DNA from: Chloroflexota bacterium
Lineage (GTDB): Bacteria; Chloroflexota; Anaerolineae; JAAYZQ01
NCBI GenBank assembly: GCA_018606645.1
Contig: JAGVRI010000010.1
Span: 62,001 to 126,000, forward strand
Direction of reading: 5' to 3'
DNA: 64,000 bases
Made by a program: the position numbers and the translations under genes. Within the stretch, counting starts at the first letter, position 1. Every line of letters begins with the position of its first letter. Positions 7,146 through 14,648 of this stretch are shown piece after piece. The notes below the pieces were generated by a model that saw only the letters and a program-made list of their open reading frames with translations, was not told where the DNA came from and made no database searches.

Positions 7146-8381
7146 CTAAAGCTGCGGGGGCGCATCAAAGTAAGCTGGATCTCCGAAATAGGGAAACATG
7201 GCAAAGCCGCGCTCCAGGTCCCGGGTTTCCCACACCAGATTGGTCTCACAGTAGGCTAACGAACCGTGTCCCGGAGGTGAACACTCGGGATGAGAAAGGA
7301 AGTCGGTTCGCGGCCAGATGCTGCGGTGCCGGATGAACACGCCGCGCAAAAAGTTGTTCTCGATGAATTCGCGGATATGGGCATACTGGCGCTGGTATTC
7401 GGTCCCCGGCCCCCACTCGACCAGGTTCCCCAGATCAGACCCAGCTTCCTGAATCTCGGTCACCGAAAGGGGGACGCCGTCTTTCCACAGGATGGCATCC
7501 AGATTCGGGTCAACCATGACCCATTTGCCGTACTCCTCAAACCACACTTCGGCCACGAAATGGCCGTCCGAGCCGTTAGGAGTGCCCATCATCACCGCAC
7601 AGCGAGCCGGAATGCCGATCGCCTGGCAGCAGGTCACAAAGGTCACCGCATAGTGCACACACATCACGATGGGCAACCGGCCGTTATGCCCCACTCGGGC
7701 TTGGCCCCAGGCCAGGATCGTCTCCGCGTCCCACGGCGCATATTGTGAGGCGCGAAGCGAGTCAGTATGCTCCCAACTGGAGCTGATCCAGGAGGTCAAG
7801 GCGCGCACCCGTTTCAGCAACGGCGCCGGCTCAAGAGCCTGGACGGGCATGATGCGGTGCAGGCTTTCCAGGCGCGGATTGGCTGGATCTTCCCAGACCA
7901 TGGCCGGTGGCGCCGGGTCCTGACCTTCCGCCAGACGGATGCGGACCACATACTCACCTCGCAGGACATTGAGATAGCCCATCTTCTCGTTGCGCCAGGT
8001 CTGGCCGCCGTCGTCGCTGATGAAACTCTCTGGCTGGGCGTGACCGTCTTCGATCGCCAGCGCCCAGGCGTTCATCGCGGTCGAATCCGTCCAGAAGTCA
8101 AAGAGATTGGCTCCGGGTCTGAGCAGAGAGGCAGGAATGGAGACCTCATACCAGGCATAGGCCGGCCAGGGACCCGGGGGAATCGCCGCAACCTCGGCGT
8201 CGTTGACGCGCAGTCGAAGAGGAGGGGCGCTATTGGCGTACGGCCGGGCCAGGATGTATAGGATGCCGGGCGCAGCCGTGGCGGGCAGATGCAACACTTT
8301 GCGCGCCCTTCGGTAGGTGGTCAGCTCCTCGCACAGCGTGGGAATGACATGCCCTTGTTCGCTCAAGTACAATTTGCTCAT
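7146..8381 (-). CDS. Transglutaminase-like cysteine protease-fold protein
   Basis: Protein of 411 aa with a C-terminal transglutaminase-like domain. The catalytic triad is visible: Cys in MCVHYAVTFVTCCQAIGIPA, His in GSDGHFVAEVWFEEYGKWVM, and Asp in the following VDPNLD. The N-terminal half (about residues 30-180) is beta-rich with RKVLHLPATAAPGILYILAR and a possible carbohydrate- or protein-binding sandwich; I do not recognise it. There is no signal peptide, so it should be cytoplasmic. The ATG at 8381 follows GGGTGGAG; the ORF-track start at 8447 overlaps the upstream gene. It is last in the glutamate-synthase operon. The fold is sure, the role unknown: peptidase, amide hydrolase or cross-linker are all possible. 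Confidence 0.8.
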   Translation of the reverse strand: MSKLYLSEQGHVIPTLCEELTTYRRARKVLHLPATAAPGILYILARPYANSAPPLRLRVNDAEVAAIPPGPWPAYAWYEVSIPASLLRPGANLFDFWTDSTAMNAWALAIEDGHAQPESFISDDGGQTWRNEKMGYLNVLRGEYVVRIRLAEGQDPAPPAMVWEDPANPRLESLHRIMPVQALEPAPLLKRVRALTSWISSSWEHTDSLRASQYAPWDAETILAWGQARVGHNGRLPIVMCVHYAVTFVTCCQAIGIPARCAVMMGTPNGSDGHFVAEVWFEEYGKWVMVDPNLDAILWKDGVPLSVTEIQEAGSDLGNLVEWGPGTEYQRQYAHIREFIENNFLRGVFIRHRSIWPRTDFLSHPECSPPGHGSLAYCETNLVWETRDLERGFAMFPYFGDPAYFDAPPQL

Positions 8382-8443
8382 CGTAAAACTCCACCCCCTC
8401 CAGCCCGGCGGACCAGCCATCTGCTGCCTGATGGGGTAGCGCG

Positions 8444-11050
8444 TCACCGGACGGCGGCGACCTTGCGGTACACCTCTTCAGGAGGCCATCGTTCCTCTCC
8501 GACCTGGAGCAACGCCTCCACGGCGATGCCGAACCACCGCTCGTTTTCGGTCAGGTACGGGAAGAGCAGCGTCCAGTCGGCCTCCGTCATCGGCACGAAA
8601 CACCCCCCATTCAACTGGTCCGAGGTCACCAACCGGTACGGGTCGCGGATGTAGACCGCTCCCCCGGAGGCCAGCGAAAAAAGGTTCCCCCCAGGGTAGG
8701 GGGTGGGCAAGGGCTTCATCTGACCGTGGGCATCAAAGCCGATCCCGTTCAGGATCACAAACCCACCGCCATGAAGCGGATCACCAGCCATAAACGACTC
8801 GGCCAGATAGTCCAGGCTGGTCCCATTGATCACCACGCGAGGGCAGCCGGCGGCGTTGATGAGAGGCCGGCCAGCCGTGTTGCCCAGGACATAGGCTTCC
8901 CCCCCCTTGGCCCCGTACAGAAATGCCTGTCCCACATCTCCATGGATAACCAGTTTGCCCGCCTTCAGGATCTGGCCGACCTGGTCCTGAGCGCTGCCGT
9001 GGACATGGACCTCAGCTCCCTGCAGGCCGGAGCCGAGGTAATCGCCGCTGGAGCCATAGACATCAATCCGCACGCCCCTGCCACGCGGCCCCAGCCCACA
9101 GCCGCAGAAGCGGCCTCCGCGCCACTGGTAGGTCACCAGCCGCCGCCATCCCAAGGTCACGGCCTGCACGATCCACCGCGCAGCCGAATCGTCTCCCTCG
9201 GGTGGAAACCGGCCCGCATCTATCACCAGCCATTCTTCCTCTGCCTCGGGCGGGCGGAACGTCCAGCGCATCGTCCAATCCATCCGCCGCCAGCGGCTCT
9301 TGCTTCCTCCAGCCAGCGGAGGGACGTGGTCCAGGATCCGGATCAAGGCTCGATCGACCAGGGCCAACACCGAAGCCCGGCGCTTGGCGCCGGGATCGTA
9401 CGCTCGGTCCCGCAGGCGGGTGAGCAGGGCCACGGCAAACGACCGGGCCTCATCTCCACCATCGGCCAGGGCTCCCATCTCCTGGCAGAATCCGGTCAAT
9501 GTCCCATAATCCCACGCCTGGATCTCCCGCCGGAGTCGCTCCCAGGCTGCATCCACCCCCTCCGGTCCGGCCACGGTCCATCGTTCCAGGTCCAGGGCCG
9601 CCGGCCATAGCCGCGATGAGTCCCGGGTGGCGGTGCTGGGGTTGTTGGGGACCTGATCGAGCGGAGCTCTCAGCCGCGTCCCAAACTTGTCGGTGGCCAC
9701 CAGTTCCATCTTCTGACTCTCGGGGTGGGGTCCCATCGCCCGTCGCACGGTAAAAAGAAATGCTCCTCCGTCGGTGTGGCTCCCGCCGCGCGCATTCCAA
9801 TAAAGGTCTGCCACGGGACAGACGCGCGGATCCTCTGTGGACAGACTCTCCAGAGCAGCGTCGATCGCCTGCTTCTCCGAGGCGATCAGGCCGATCTGGA
9901 CCTTGCCTTCGTGCAGGGCAAAGACTTGGGGACGGAGCATCGAGGTATCGGTGATGCCCAGCAGTTGCCACTGGCCCAGCTCCGGCTGGCTCCGGGCGAT
10001 AATAAAGAACCACGGCCCGTCCGGGGACGCATGAAGATGGGTGGCCTGAACCGCCTTGTAGAGCCGCTGTTTTTCGGGTGGCAGTCGCTCGAAATCCCGC
10101 TCTGTGGTCGGGGCCAGGGCCTCGATGGCCACTTCCAAAGGGTAGCCATAGACCCGGACCAACAGGTCAAAGAGGAGCGCGCCAACTTCTGTGTCGGTCA
10201 GGAACAGGGGAACAATGTTCCGCTGGCGCAAGTAGGTAGCCACCGCGTAATAGTTGGCAAAATCCCCATTGTGCACCAGGGCTTCATTTAACCCGACAAA
10301 AGGATGAGCGCCACCTGGATGCCACACCCGCCCCTTGGTCGGATACCGCTGATGGGCGATCCAGACGTGGGCGCGCAACTCGTCGAGCTGATAATAGGCG
10401 ACCGCCTGCTCGGCATACCCCACGATCTTGAATACCAACAAATCTCTCCCATGGCATAGGACAAAGGCGCGCTTTTCCCCCAGGCTGGCGTAGAACTGCT
10501 GGTTGAGGCGGAAGCTGGTCTGATAGACAAATTCGTCCTCGACCTGACGAGGCGCCGTCTCCTCCAGGCCGTGTTCCGCTGCAAAGCGCGCGAGATGGTC
10601 CGGTTTCACCCGCAGGAAATAGCGCCACACCTCCGGCGGCTGTACCTCCAGCCCGGGCACGTCGCGATAGTCATCCAGGGTGGGCACCGTGTACCCCTGG
10701 AGGATGTCATACTGCGGCGCCAGGATTTCTCGCTCTACTTCGGCGCGGGCGCATGGATCCAGGTAGGCCACCTGGAACAGCGTCGCTTCCTGCAATATCT
10801 CTGGAGTCACCCGCATCTGGGCCGGGCAGAGACCGGCCGCGGCCAGGCCTCCGCCCTTGCCGTTGCCCCGGTTGTGCATCTGCCGCGCCGGGGCAGCGAG
10901 ATGTTTTCCGGCCACCGGCTCCGATGCGGCCAATCCCACCACCCCGCATCCCCCCTCGGCCTCCATCGCCCGGAGGGGCGGCCCAGGCATCCCTTCGACC
11001 AGACTGCGGCGGGAGATAATGATCCGTTCTGCACTGGCATGAGCGTCCAT
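8444..11050 (-). CDS. Glutamate synthase-like protein: class II glutaminase plus GXGXG domain
   Basis: An 868-aa protein holding the two outer parts of a large glutamate synthase without the FMN core. Cys35 in EGGCGVVGLAAS is the expected class II amidotransferase nucleophile, preceded by a 34-residue stretch like the cleaved GltB propeptide. Further glutaminase motifs are HNRGNGKGGGLAAAGL and the HPFVGLNEALVHNGDFANY substrate loop. The C-terminal third is a GXGXG beta-helix (CGLGPRGRGVRIDVYGSSGD, GLQGAEVHVHGSAQDQVGQI, KLVIHGDVGQAFLYGAKGG). The ATG at 11050 follows AGGAGGGATCACC. The FMN/Fe-S core is encoded immediately upstream, so the two proteins likely form one glutamine-to-glutamate enzyme complex. 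The split is uncommon in bacteria and recalls archaeal-type glutamate synthases. Confidence 0.85.
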   Translation of the reverse strand: MDAHASAERIIISRRSLVEGMPGPPLRAMEAEGGCGVVGLAASEPVAGKHLAAPARQMHNRGNGKGGGLAAAGLCPAQMRVTPEILQEATLFQVAYLDPCARAEVEREILAPQYDILQGYTVPTLDDYRDVPGLEVQPPEVWRYFLRVKPDHLARFAAEHGLEETAPRQVEDEFVYQTSFRLNQQFYASLGEKRAFVLCHGRDLLVFKIVGYAEQAVAYYQLDELRAHVWIAHQRYPTKGRVWHPGGAHPFVGLNEALVHNGDFANYYAVATYLRQRNIVPLFLTDTEVGALLFDLLVRVYGYPLEVAIEALAPTTERDFERLPPEKQRLYKAVQATHLHASPDGPWFFIIARSQPELGQWQLLGITDTSMLRPQVFALHEGKVQIGLIASEKQAIDAALESLSTEDPRVCPVADLYWNARGGSHTDGGAFLFTVRRAMGPHPESQKMELVATDKFGTRLRAPLDQVPNNPSTATRDSSRLWPAALDLERWTVAGPEGVDAAWERLRREIQAWDYGTLTGFCQEMGALADGGDEARSFAVALLTRLRDRAYDPGAKRRASVLALVDRALIRILDHVPPLAGGSKSRWRRMDWTMRWTFRPPEAEEEWLVIDAGRFPPEGDDSAARWIVQAVTLGWRRLVTYQWRGGRFCGCGLGPRGRGVRIDVYGSSGDYLGSGLQGAEVHVHGSAQDQVGQILKAGKLVIHGDVGQAFLYGAKGGEAYVLGNTAGRPLINAAGCPRVVINGTSLDYLAESFMAGDPLHGGGFVILNGIGFDAHGQMKPLPTPYPGGNLFSLASGGAVYIRDPYRLVTSDQLNGGCFVPMTEADWTLLFPYLTENERWFGIAVEALLQVGEERWPPEEVYRKVAAVR

Positions 11051-11065
11051 GGTGATCCCTCCTCG

Positions 11066-11244
11066 CGCCCCACGGGTCATGGGAACTCCCTTGAAAATTG
11101 ACCGCTCTCCGCACGCGGGAGTCGAGGCTTTAGCCAGTCAACCGCCTGAAGGCTCCACTCCCCCACCCGCAGTCGCGCCCTCCGCCACCGGCTCCTGGGC
11201 GTTTTCATCCCTCGTGGCGCCCCACGGGGCATGGGAACTCCCTC
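11066..11244 (-). repeat. Dispersed intergenic repeat, family 2 (copy 1)
   Basis: The gap between the two glutamate-synthase genes matches sequences at 14490 and 33072. On the minus strand shared parts are GGCGCCACGAGGGATGAAAA, CAGGAGCCGGT, GTGGAGCCTTCAGGCGGT, GACTGGCT, CTCCCGCGTGCGG and GAGCGGTC. It is bounded by a direct repeat of about 27 bases (GGGAGTTCCCATG(A/C)CCCGTGG), once at each end, the second supplying the bases just before the next gene's Shine-Dalgarno. Confidence 0.7.
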
Positions 11245-11268
11245 GATGATCATCAATACTATCTCCGC

Positions 11269-13773
11269 TCACTCCAGATATACCAACAGGTCGGTGCGGC
11301 CGCGCAATTCCCCTACACTCTTGAGCCCCAGACGGCCCAGGATGGCCCGCAGTTGCGTCCGCCATGAGGCATACAGGTTGGCGATGCGGCGGCCTCCCTC
11401 CAGCGGGTCGATCTGGTTCGCCAAGGTCGGATCGGTGGTGGCGATCCCGAAAGGGCATCCCCGGTCCCGTTCACAGGACCCCAGCCGGACGCAACCGAGA
11501 GCGATCAGTTCGGCCGAGCCGATCACACAACCGTCGGCCCCCAGGGCAATGGCTTTGGCGATGTCAAAGGCGGTGCGGACCCCTCCGGAGGCCATCACCA
11601 CCACCTCCTCGCGGATGCCTTCCTCCGCCAAAAAACGGTGCACCTTGGGAATGGCATATTCGAGCGGCATGGCGATGTTCTTCTTGGCGATCTCGGGGGC
11701 CGCCCCGGTGCCGCCATACGCCCCATCCAGGTGGATGATGTGCGCTCCGGCATAGTAACTGCCGACGGCCACCATGTCCACGTCGGTGGGCGTAGACACT
11801 TTGACCGAGATCAGAGCGCGGGGGTTGACGACCCGAATCCAGTCCACATGCTTCTTATGGTCCTCGACCGAATAGACGCTGTGAAAGGGAAACGGGGAAA
11901 AGAGGCTGGCGCCTTCGACGGCCTCGCGCATGGCCGCCACGGCCGGGGTGACCTTGCTGCCCAACAAATGGCCGCCCAGCCCCGGCTTGGCTCCCTGGGC
12001 GTACTTGAACTCTACGATGCGAGCGCGCTGGATGGTATCTTCCCGCACCCCAAACAAGCCGGTGGCGATCTGGGTGATGATGTGGTCGGCATAGGGGAGC
12101 AGCTCATCTGGATAGCCGCCTTCTCCGGTCGAGGTGAAGGAATCCCAGTATTGCGCGGCCCAGGCGCGGGCGATCATGGTCTGGAGGCTGATCGAGCCAA
12201 AGGACATCCCCGCTCCATACCAGGGGTGGGGAATGCGGATACGCGGACGGGTCGGGTCCCGGCGATTGAGCTCCAGGGACAGGTCAATCGGTTCGGAGGC
12301 ATCGGCTTCCCAGTCCTCGGGCTCCAGCGTTTCGTCCAGTTCAAAGACGAAACGCAGGCGGTCAAAGCCTCCTCCCGACCGGCCCACCCGGTACTCCAGC
12401 CCGGATTGGGGTGGACGGCCGGTGCGGGCTTGCTCGGCGGTGGCCAGGATGAGCACCGCCGGCCAGCGCAGGTCGCCCTCCAACTCCCCGTCACCCGGCC
12501 CAGGAGAGATGGCCTCAGCGTGTCCGGTGATGGTGCGTCCGCACAGACGGCGGAACGCCTCCTCTTCCTTGTTCCAGAAGATGGTGCGCCCCAATTCGCC
12601 TCGCAAACGGCGCACCTCGCGCATCCCCATCGCCCCCAACACCTCCAGCAATTGATCCCGCCAGGCGGCCATCAGGTTCACGATGCGTTGCTCCCCCCAG
12701 TCGGCATCGGTCTCCAGGTCTTCCACCGGGCAGGGGCGGCGCACATCCGCCCACAGGGCGCAGCCCAGGGCGACCATCAGCACCAGGTCCACCGCCACCG
12801 CATCGGCTCCACAGGCCAGCGCCTTGGGGACGTGCTCGGCGGCAGCAATCCCGCCGCTGACGACCAGGGTCACCCGGTCCCGCAAGCTCGACCCCACCAG
12901 CCGGTCATGGATCTCGCGCAGGGCATCGCTCAGAAACGAAGGGGGATCGCCCTCGAACGCATAGCCGCTCTCGTCGGCGTAAAGATGCACCATGCCGATC
13001 CCAGAAGCGACCGCGCACTCGACCAGCCTCGGACTGTCGGGACCGAGGGGAACGCGCAGGGCCACGATGCGGTTCGGGTTCGCGCCGCGAAGGAGGTCGG
13101 CCAGGGCCAGCGCCCGGCTCAGTTCCTGCCTTCGCTCCACCTCGATCTCGACCAACCGCGCCCCTCTTACCCAGGGCGAGCGGGGATCGTCGTCGGACAT
13201 GAGCACCGTAGCCACGGCATCGGCGTACTGAGCCAGATCATCGAACCACTCCTGGCTCCGAACGAGAGCCAGCGTGCCCAATCGAGCGGCAGCCCGCACC
13301 ACCGCCATCTGGGCCCCGCGCCCGGGCAACGGCCAGGGCAGCGGTCCCAACAGCACCGGAATCGGGACCTCGATCCAGGGCAGCAATGAGGAGGTCAACT
13401 GACCTGCCGCGTCAAAGTGGAGGGACGAAAGGCGCGGCCCCAGGATCACCGCCGTGGAGATATACTCCCGGCCGTGGATGCCATCGCGGGTCGGACGCAC
13501 GATCTCGGACATATCGAGCCAGATGCTGTCAAACCCCGGGCCGGCGAACGGCCCGCCATAGCCCGCGCCGGAAATCGGGATGCAACCGGTCTCTGCCTGG
13601 TACCAGGTCTGTGTGATGATCTCTGCGGTCCAGTGCTCATCGCCACCCCGCCGTCCCTGCTCAAAGGGGGCATGGCCATACTTGACATAGTCGTCCCCTT
13701 CATTCAGGCGGAATCTGGCCGGGTAGGGAAAACCCGGCGGCGCCGGTTGGGTATCAATGTGATAGCGAGCCAT
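11269..13773 (-). CDS. FMN-binding glutamate synthase core with internal duplicated domain
   Basis: An 834-aa protein; the start is the ATG at 13773 after GGAGGATCA. The C-terminal half (about 480-834) is an active-looking Glu_synthase FMN barrel: WYGAGMSFGSISLQTMIARA, YAQGAKPGLGGHLLGSKVTP, HLDGAYGGTGAAPEIAKKN, VVVMASGGVRTAFDIAKAIA, and a 3Fe-4S cluster in CVRLGSCERDRGCPFGIAT. The N-terminal half carries a degenerate copy: TLVVSGGIAAAEHVPKALAC, CGADAVAVDLVLMVALGCAL and RIVNLMAAWRDQLLEVLG, aligning with RIANLYASWRTQLRAILGRL at the very end. It lacks the cluster cysteines and looks catalytically dead. The glutaminase/GXGXG partner is the next gene; the ANTAR regulator precedes it. It should produce glutamate from 2-oxoglutarate; the electron donor is unknown. 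Confidence 0.85.
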   Translation of the reverse strand: MARYHIDTQPAPPGFPYPARFRLNEGDDYVKYGHAPFEQGRRGGDEHWTAEIITQTWYQAETGCIPISGAGYGGPFAGPGFDSIWLDMSEIVRPTRDGIHGREYISTAVILGPRLSSLHFDAAGQLTSSLLPWIEVPIPVLLGPLPWPLPGRGAQMAVVRAAARLGTLALVRSQEWFDDLAQYADAVATVLMSDDDPRSPWVRGARLVEIEVERRQELSRALALADLLRGANPNRIVALRVPLGPDSPRLVECAVASGIGMVHLYADESGYAFEGDPPSFLSDALREIHDRLVGSSLRDRVTLVVSGGIAAAEHVPKALACGADAVAVDLVLMVALGCALWADVRRPCPVEDLETDADWGEQRIVNLMAAWRDQLLEVLGAMGMREVRRLRGELGRTIFWNKEEEAFRRLCGRTITGHAEAISPGPGDGELEGDLRWPAVLILATAEQARTGRPPQSGLEYRVGRSGGGFDRLRFVFELDETLEPEDWEADASEPIDLSLELNRRDPTRPRIRIPHPWYGAGMSFGSISLQTMIARAWAAQYWDSFTSTGEGGYPDELLPYADHIITQIATGLFGVREDTIQRARIVEFKYAQGAKPGLGGHLLGSKVTPAVAAMREAVEGASLFSPFPFHSVYSVEDHKKHVDWIRVVNPRALISVKVSTPTDVDMVAVGSYYAGAHIIHLDGAYGGTGAAPEIAKKNIAMPLEYAIPKVHRFLAEEGIREEVVVMASGGVRTAFDIAKAIALGADGCVIGSAELIALGCVRLGSCERDRGCPFGIATTDPTLANQIDPLEGGRRIANLYASWRTQLRAILGRLGLKSVGELRGRTDLLVYLE

Positions 13774-13794
13774 TGATCCTCCATGAGTACTTAC

Positions 13795-13843
13795 AAAAAA
13801 AGCCCTTAGATGCAGAACCAAATCGGTTCTGGTCTAAGGGCTT
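13795..13843 (-). terminator. Strong intrinsic terminator in the glutamate synthase leader
   Basis: On the minus strand AAGCCCTTAGA and TCTAAGGGCTT form an exact 11-bp stem, inside which CAGAACC pairs with GGTTCTG around GATTT, and seven U residues follow. It ends about 20 bases before the Shine-Dalgarno of the glutamate synthase gene and lies about 70 bases after the ANTAR gene. Unregulated, it would stop nearly all read-through into the glutamate synthase genes, so it is most likely an attenuator. Confidence 0.9.
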
Positions 13844-13895
13844 CGCGGCCCTAATCTTCAGTTTGCCGCGCCAACCGCCTTATATAGCGTGGCGC
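13844..13895 (-). promoter_or_regulatory. Candidate antiterminator/ANTAR-target fold upstream of the terminator
   Basis: Two stems compete for the same bases in the leader RNA. GCGCCA pairs with TGGCGC (13890-13895 with 13868-13873). CGCGGC pairs with GCCGCG (13865-13870 with 13844-13849) and abuts the terminator. Switching between alternative stems before a terminator is how EutV-type ANTAR proteins act. I could not place the two hexaloops with A at position 1 and G at position 4 expected for a known ANTAR target, so this is a candidate only. Confidence 0.4.
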
Positions 13896-13916
13896 TACTC
13901 TATCTATACCACAAAA

Positions 13917-14480
13917 TCACGAAAATGTCAAAATCTCCTCAGCTACCTGACGCATGGTCTGCCGTCGACGCCGGGCGCGATGCTGGATCTCGCGGAATGC
14001 CTCCTGTTCGGTGAGCCCCTCGCGCTCCATCAGCACCCGCTTGGCCTGGGCGACGATGGCCCGCGCCTCCAGCGCCTCCTGATAGCTGGATGCCTCCTGG
14101 CGGAGAGCCTGCATCTCGGTGAAACGGGCCACGGCCAATTCGAGAGTCGGCGCCAGCTCCGCTTCGCGGATTGGCTTGACCAGGTAGGCTTGAATTACCT
14201 CGGTGGCGGCGGCCCGCTCGACCAGATCGCGTTCGCTGTAGGCGGTGAGCATGACCACCGGCATGGGGCACTGCCGGGCCATCGCTTCCGCTACATCCAG
14301 GCCGCTCATGCCCGGCATGCGGATATCCAGAATGACCAGGTCGGGATGGAGCAGGCGGGCTAACCGGAGCGCGGTCACGCCATCGGCAGCGGCTCCGACG
14401 ATAGTATGTCCCATCTCCTCCAGCATCGTCCTAAGCCCCATCCGCGTCAGGGCCTCGTCATCAGCGATCAGAACGCGCAT
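13917..14480 (-). CDS. ANTAR-domain response regulator (EutV/PdtaR-like antiterminator)
   Basis: Two-component regulator of 187 aa. The receiver domain (1-120) begins MRVLIADDEALTRMGLRTML, has the phospho-acceptor Asp in DLVILDIRMPGMSGLDVAEA and the Lys in AYLVKPIREAEL. The C-terminal 60 residues form an ANTAR RNA-binding domain: ALEARAIVAQAKRVLMEREG, LTEQEAFREIQHRARRRRQT, MRQVAEEIL. ANTAR proteins bind paired RNA hairpins and prevent termination. The cognate HisKA_2 kinase is directly upstream, and a terminator-bearing leader directly downstream precedes glutamate synthase, making that leader the obvious target. The ATG follows GGGAGATAGCG. Confidence 0.93.
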   Translation of the reverse strand: MRVLIADDEALTRMGLRTMLEEMGHTIVGAAADGVTALRLARLLHPDLVILDIRMPGMSGLDVAEAMARQCPMPVVMLTAYSERDLVERAAATEVIQAYLVKPIREAELAPTLELAVARFTEMQALRQEASSYQEALEARAIVAQAKRVLMEREGLTEQEAFREIQHRARRRRQTMRQVAEEILTFS

Positions 14481-14489
14481 CGCTATCTC

Positions 14490-14640
14490 CCGTGAAAACA
14501 GACCGCTCCCCGCACGCGGGAGTAGGGGGCGACCGGACCGGTCGCCGCCACTTCAGCCAGTCCACCGCCTGAAGGCTCCGCTCCCCCACCCGGACCGGCT
14601 CCTGGATATTTTCATTCATCGTGGCGCCGCAGCGGGCATG
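14490..14640 (-). repeat. Dispersed intergenic repeat, family 2 (copy 2)
   Basis: On the minus strand it shares GGCGCCACGATGAATGAAAA, TATCCAGGAGCCGGT, GGAGCCTTCAGGCGGTGGAC, CTCCCGCGTGCGGGGAGCGG and TCTGTTTTC with copies at 11066 and 33072. A private insert GGCGGCGACCGGTCCGGTCG can fold on itself. It fills the gap between kinase and ANTAR regulator and ends at the regulator's Shine-Dalgarno. Confidence 0.7.
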
Positions 14641-14648
14641 GTTGCTCC

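Noticed and set aside
6798-7259. 153-aa plus-strand ORF as an intact gene
   Set aside because: Only about 25 residues resemble a known family; the rest is antisense to the SCP2 remnant and to the transglutaminase gene.
11066-11244. A ~50-codon small ORF inside repeat family 2 (minus strand, MPRGAPRGMK...)
   Set aside because: Copies at 14490 and 33072 have frameshifts and stops in the same frame, so it is a repeat echo and not a conserved peptide gene.
11638-13389. 583-aa plus-strand ORF
   Set aside because: Antisense to the glutamate synthase core, no recognisable motif.
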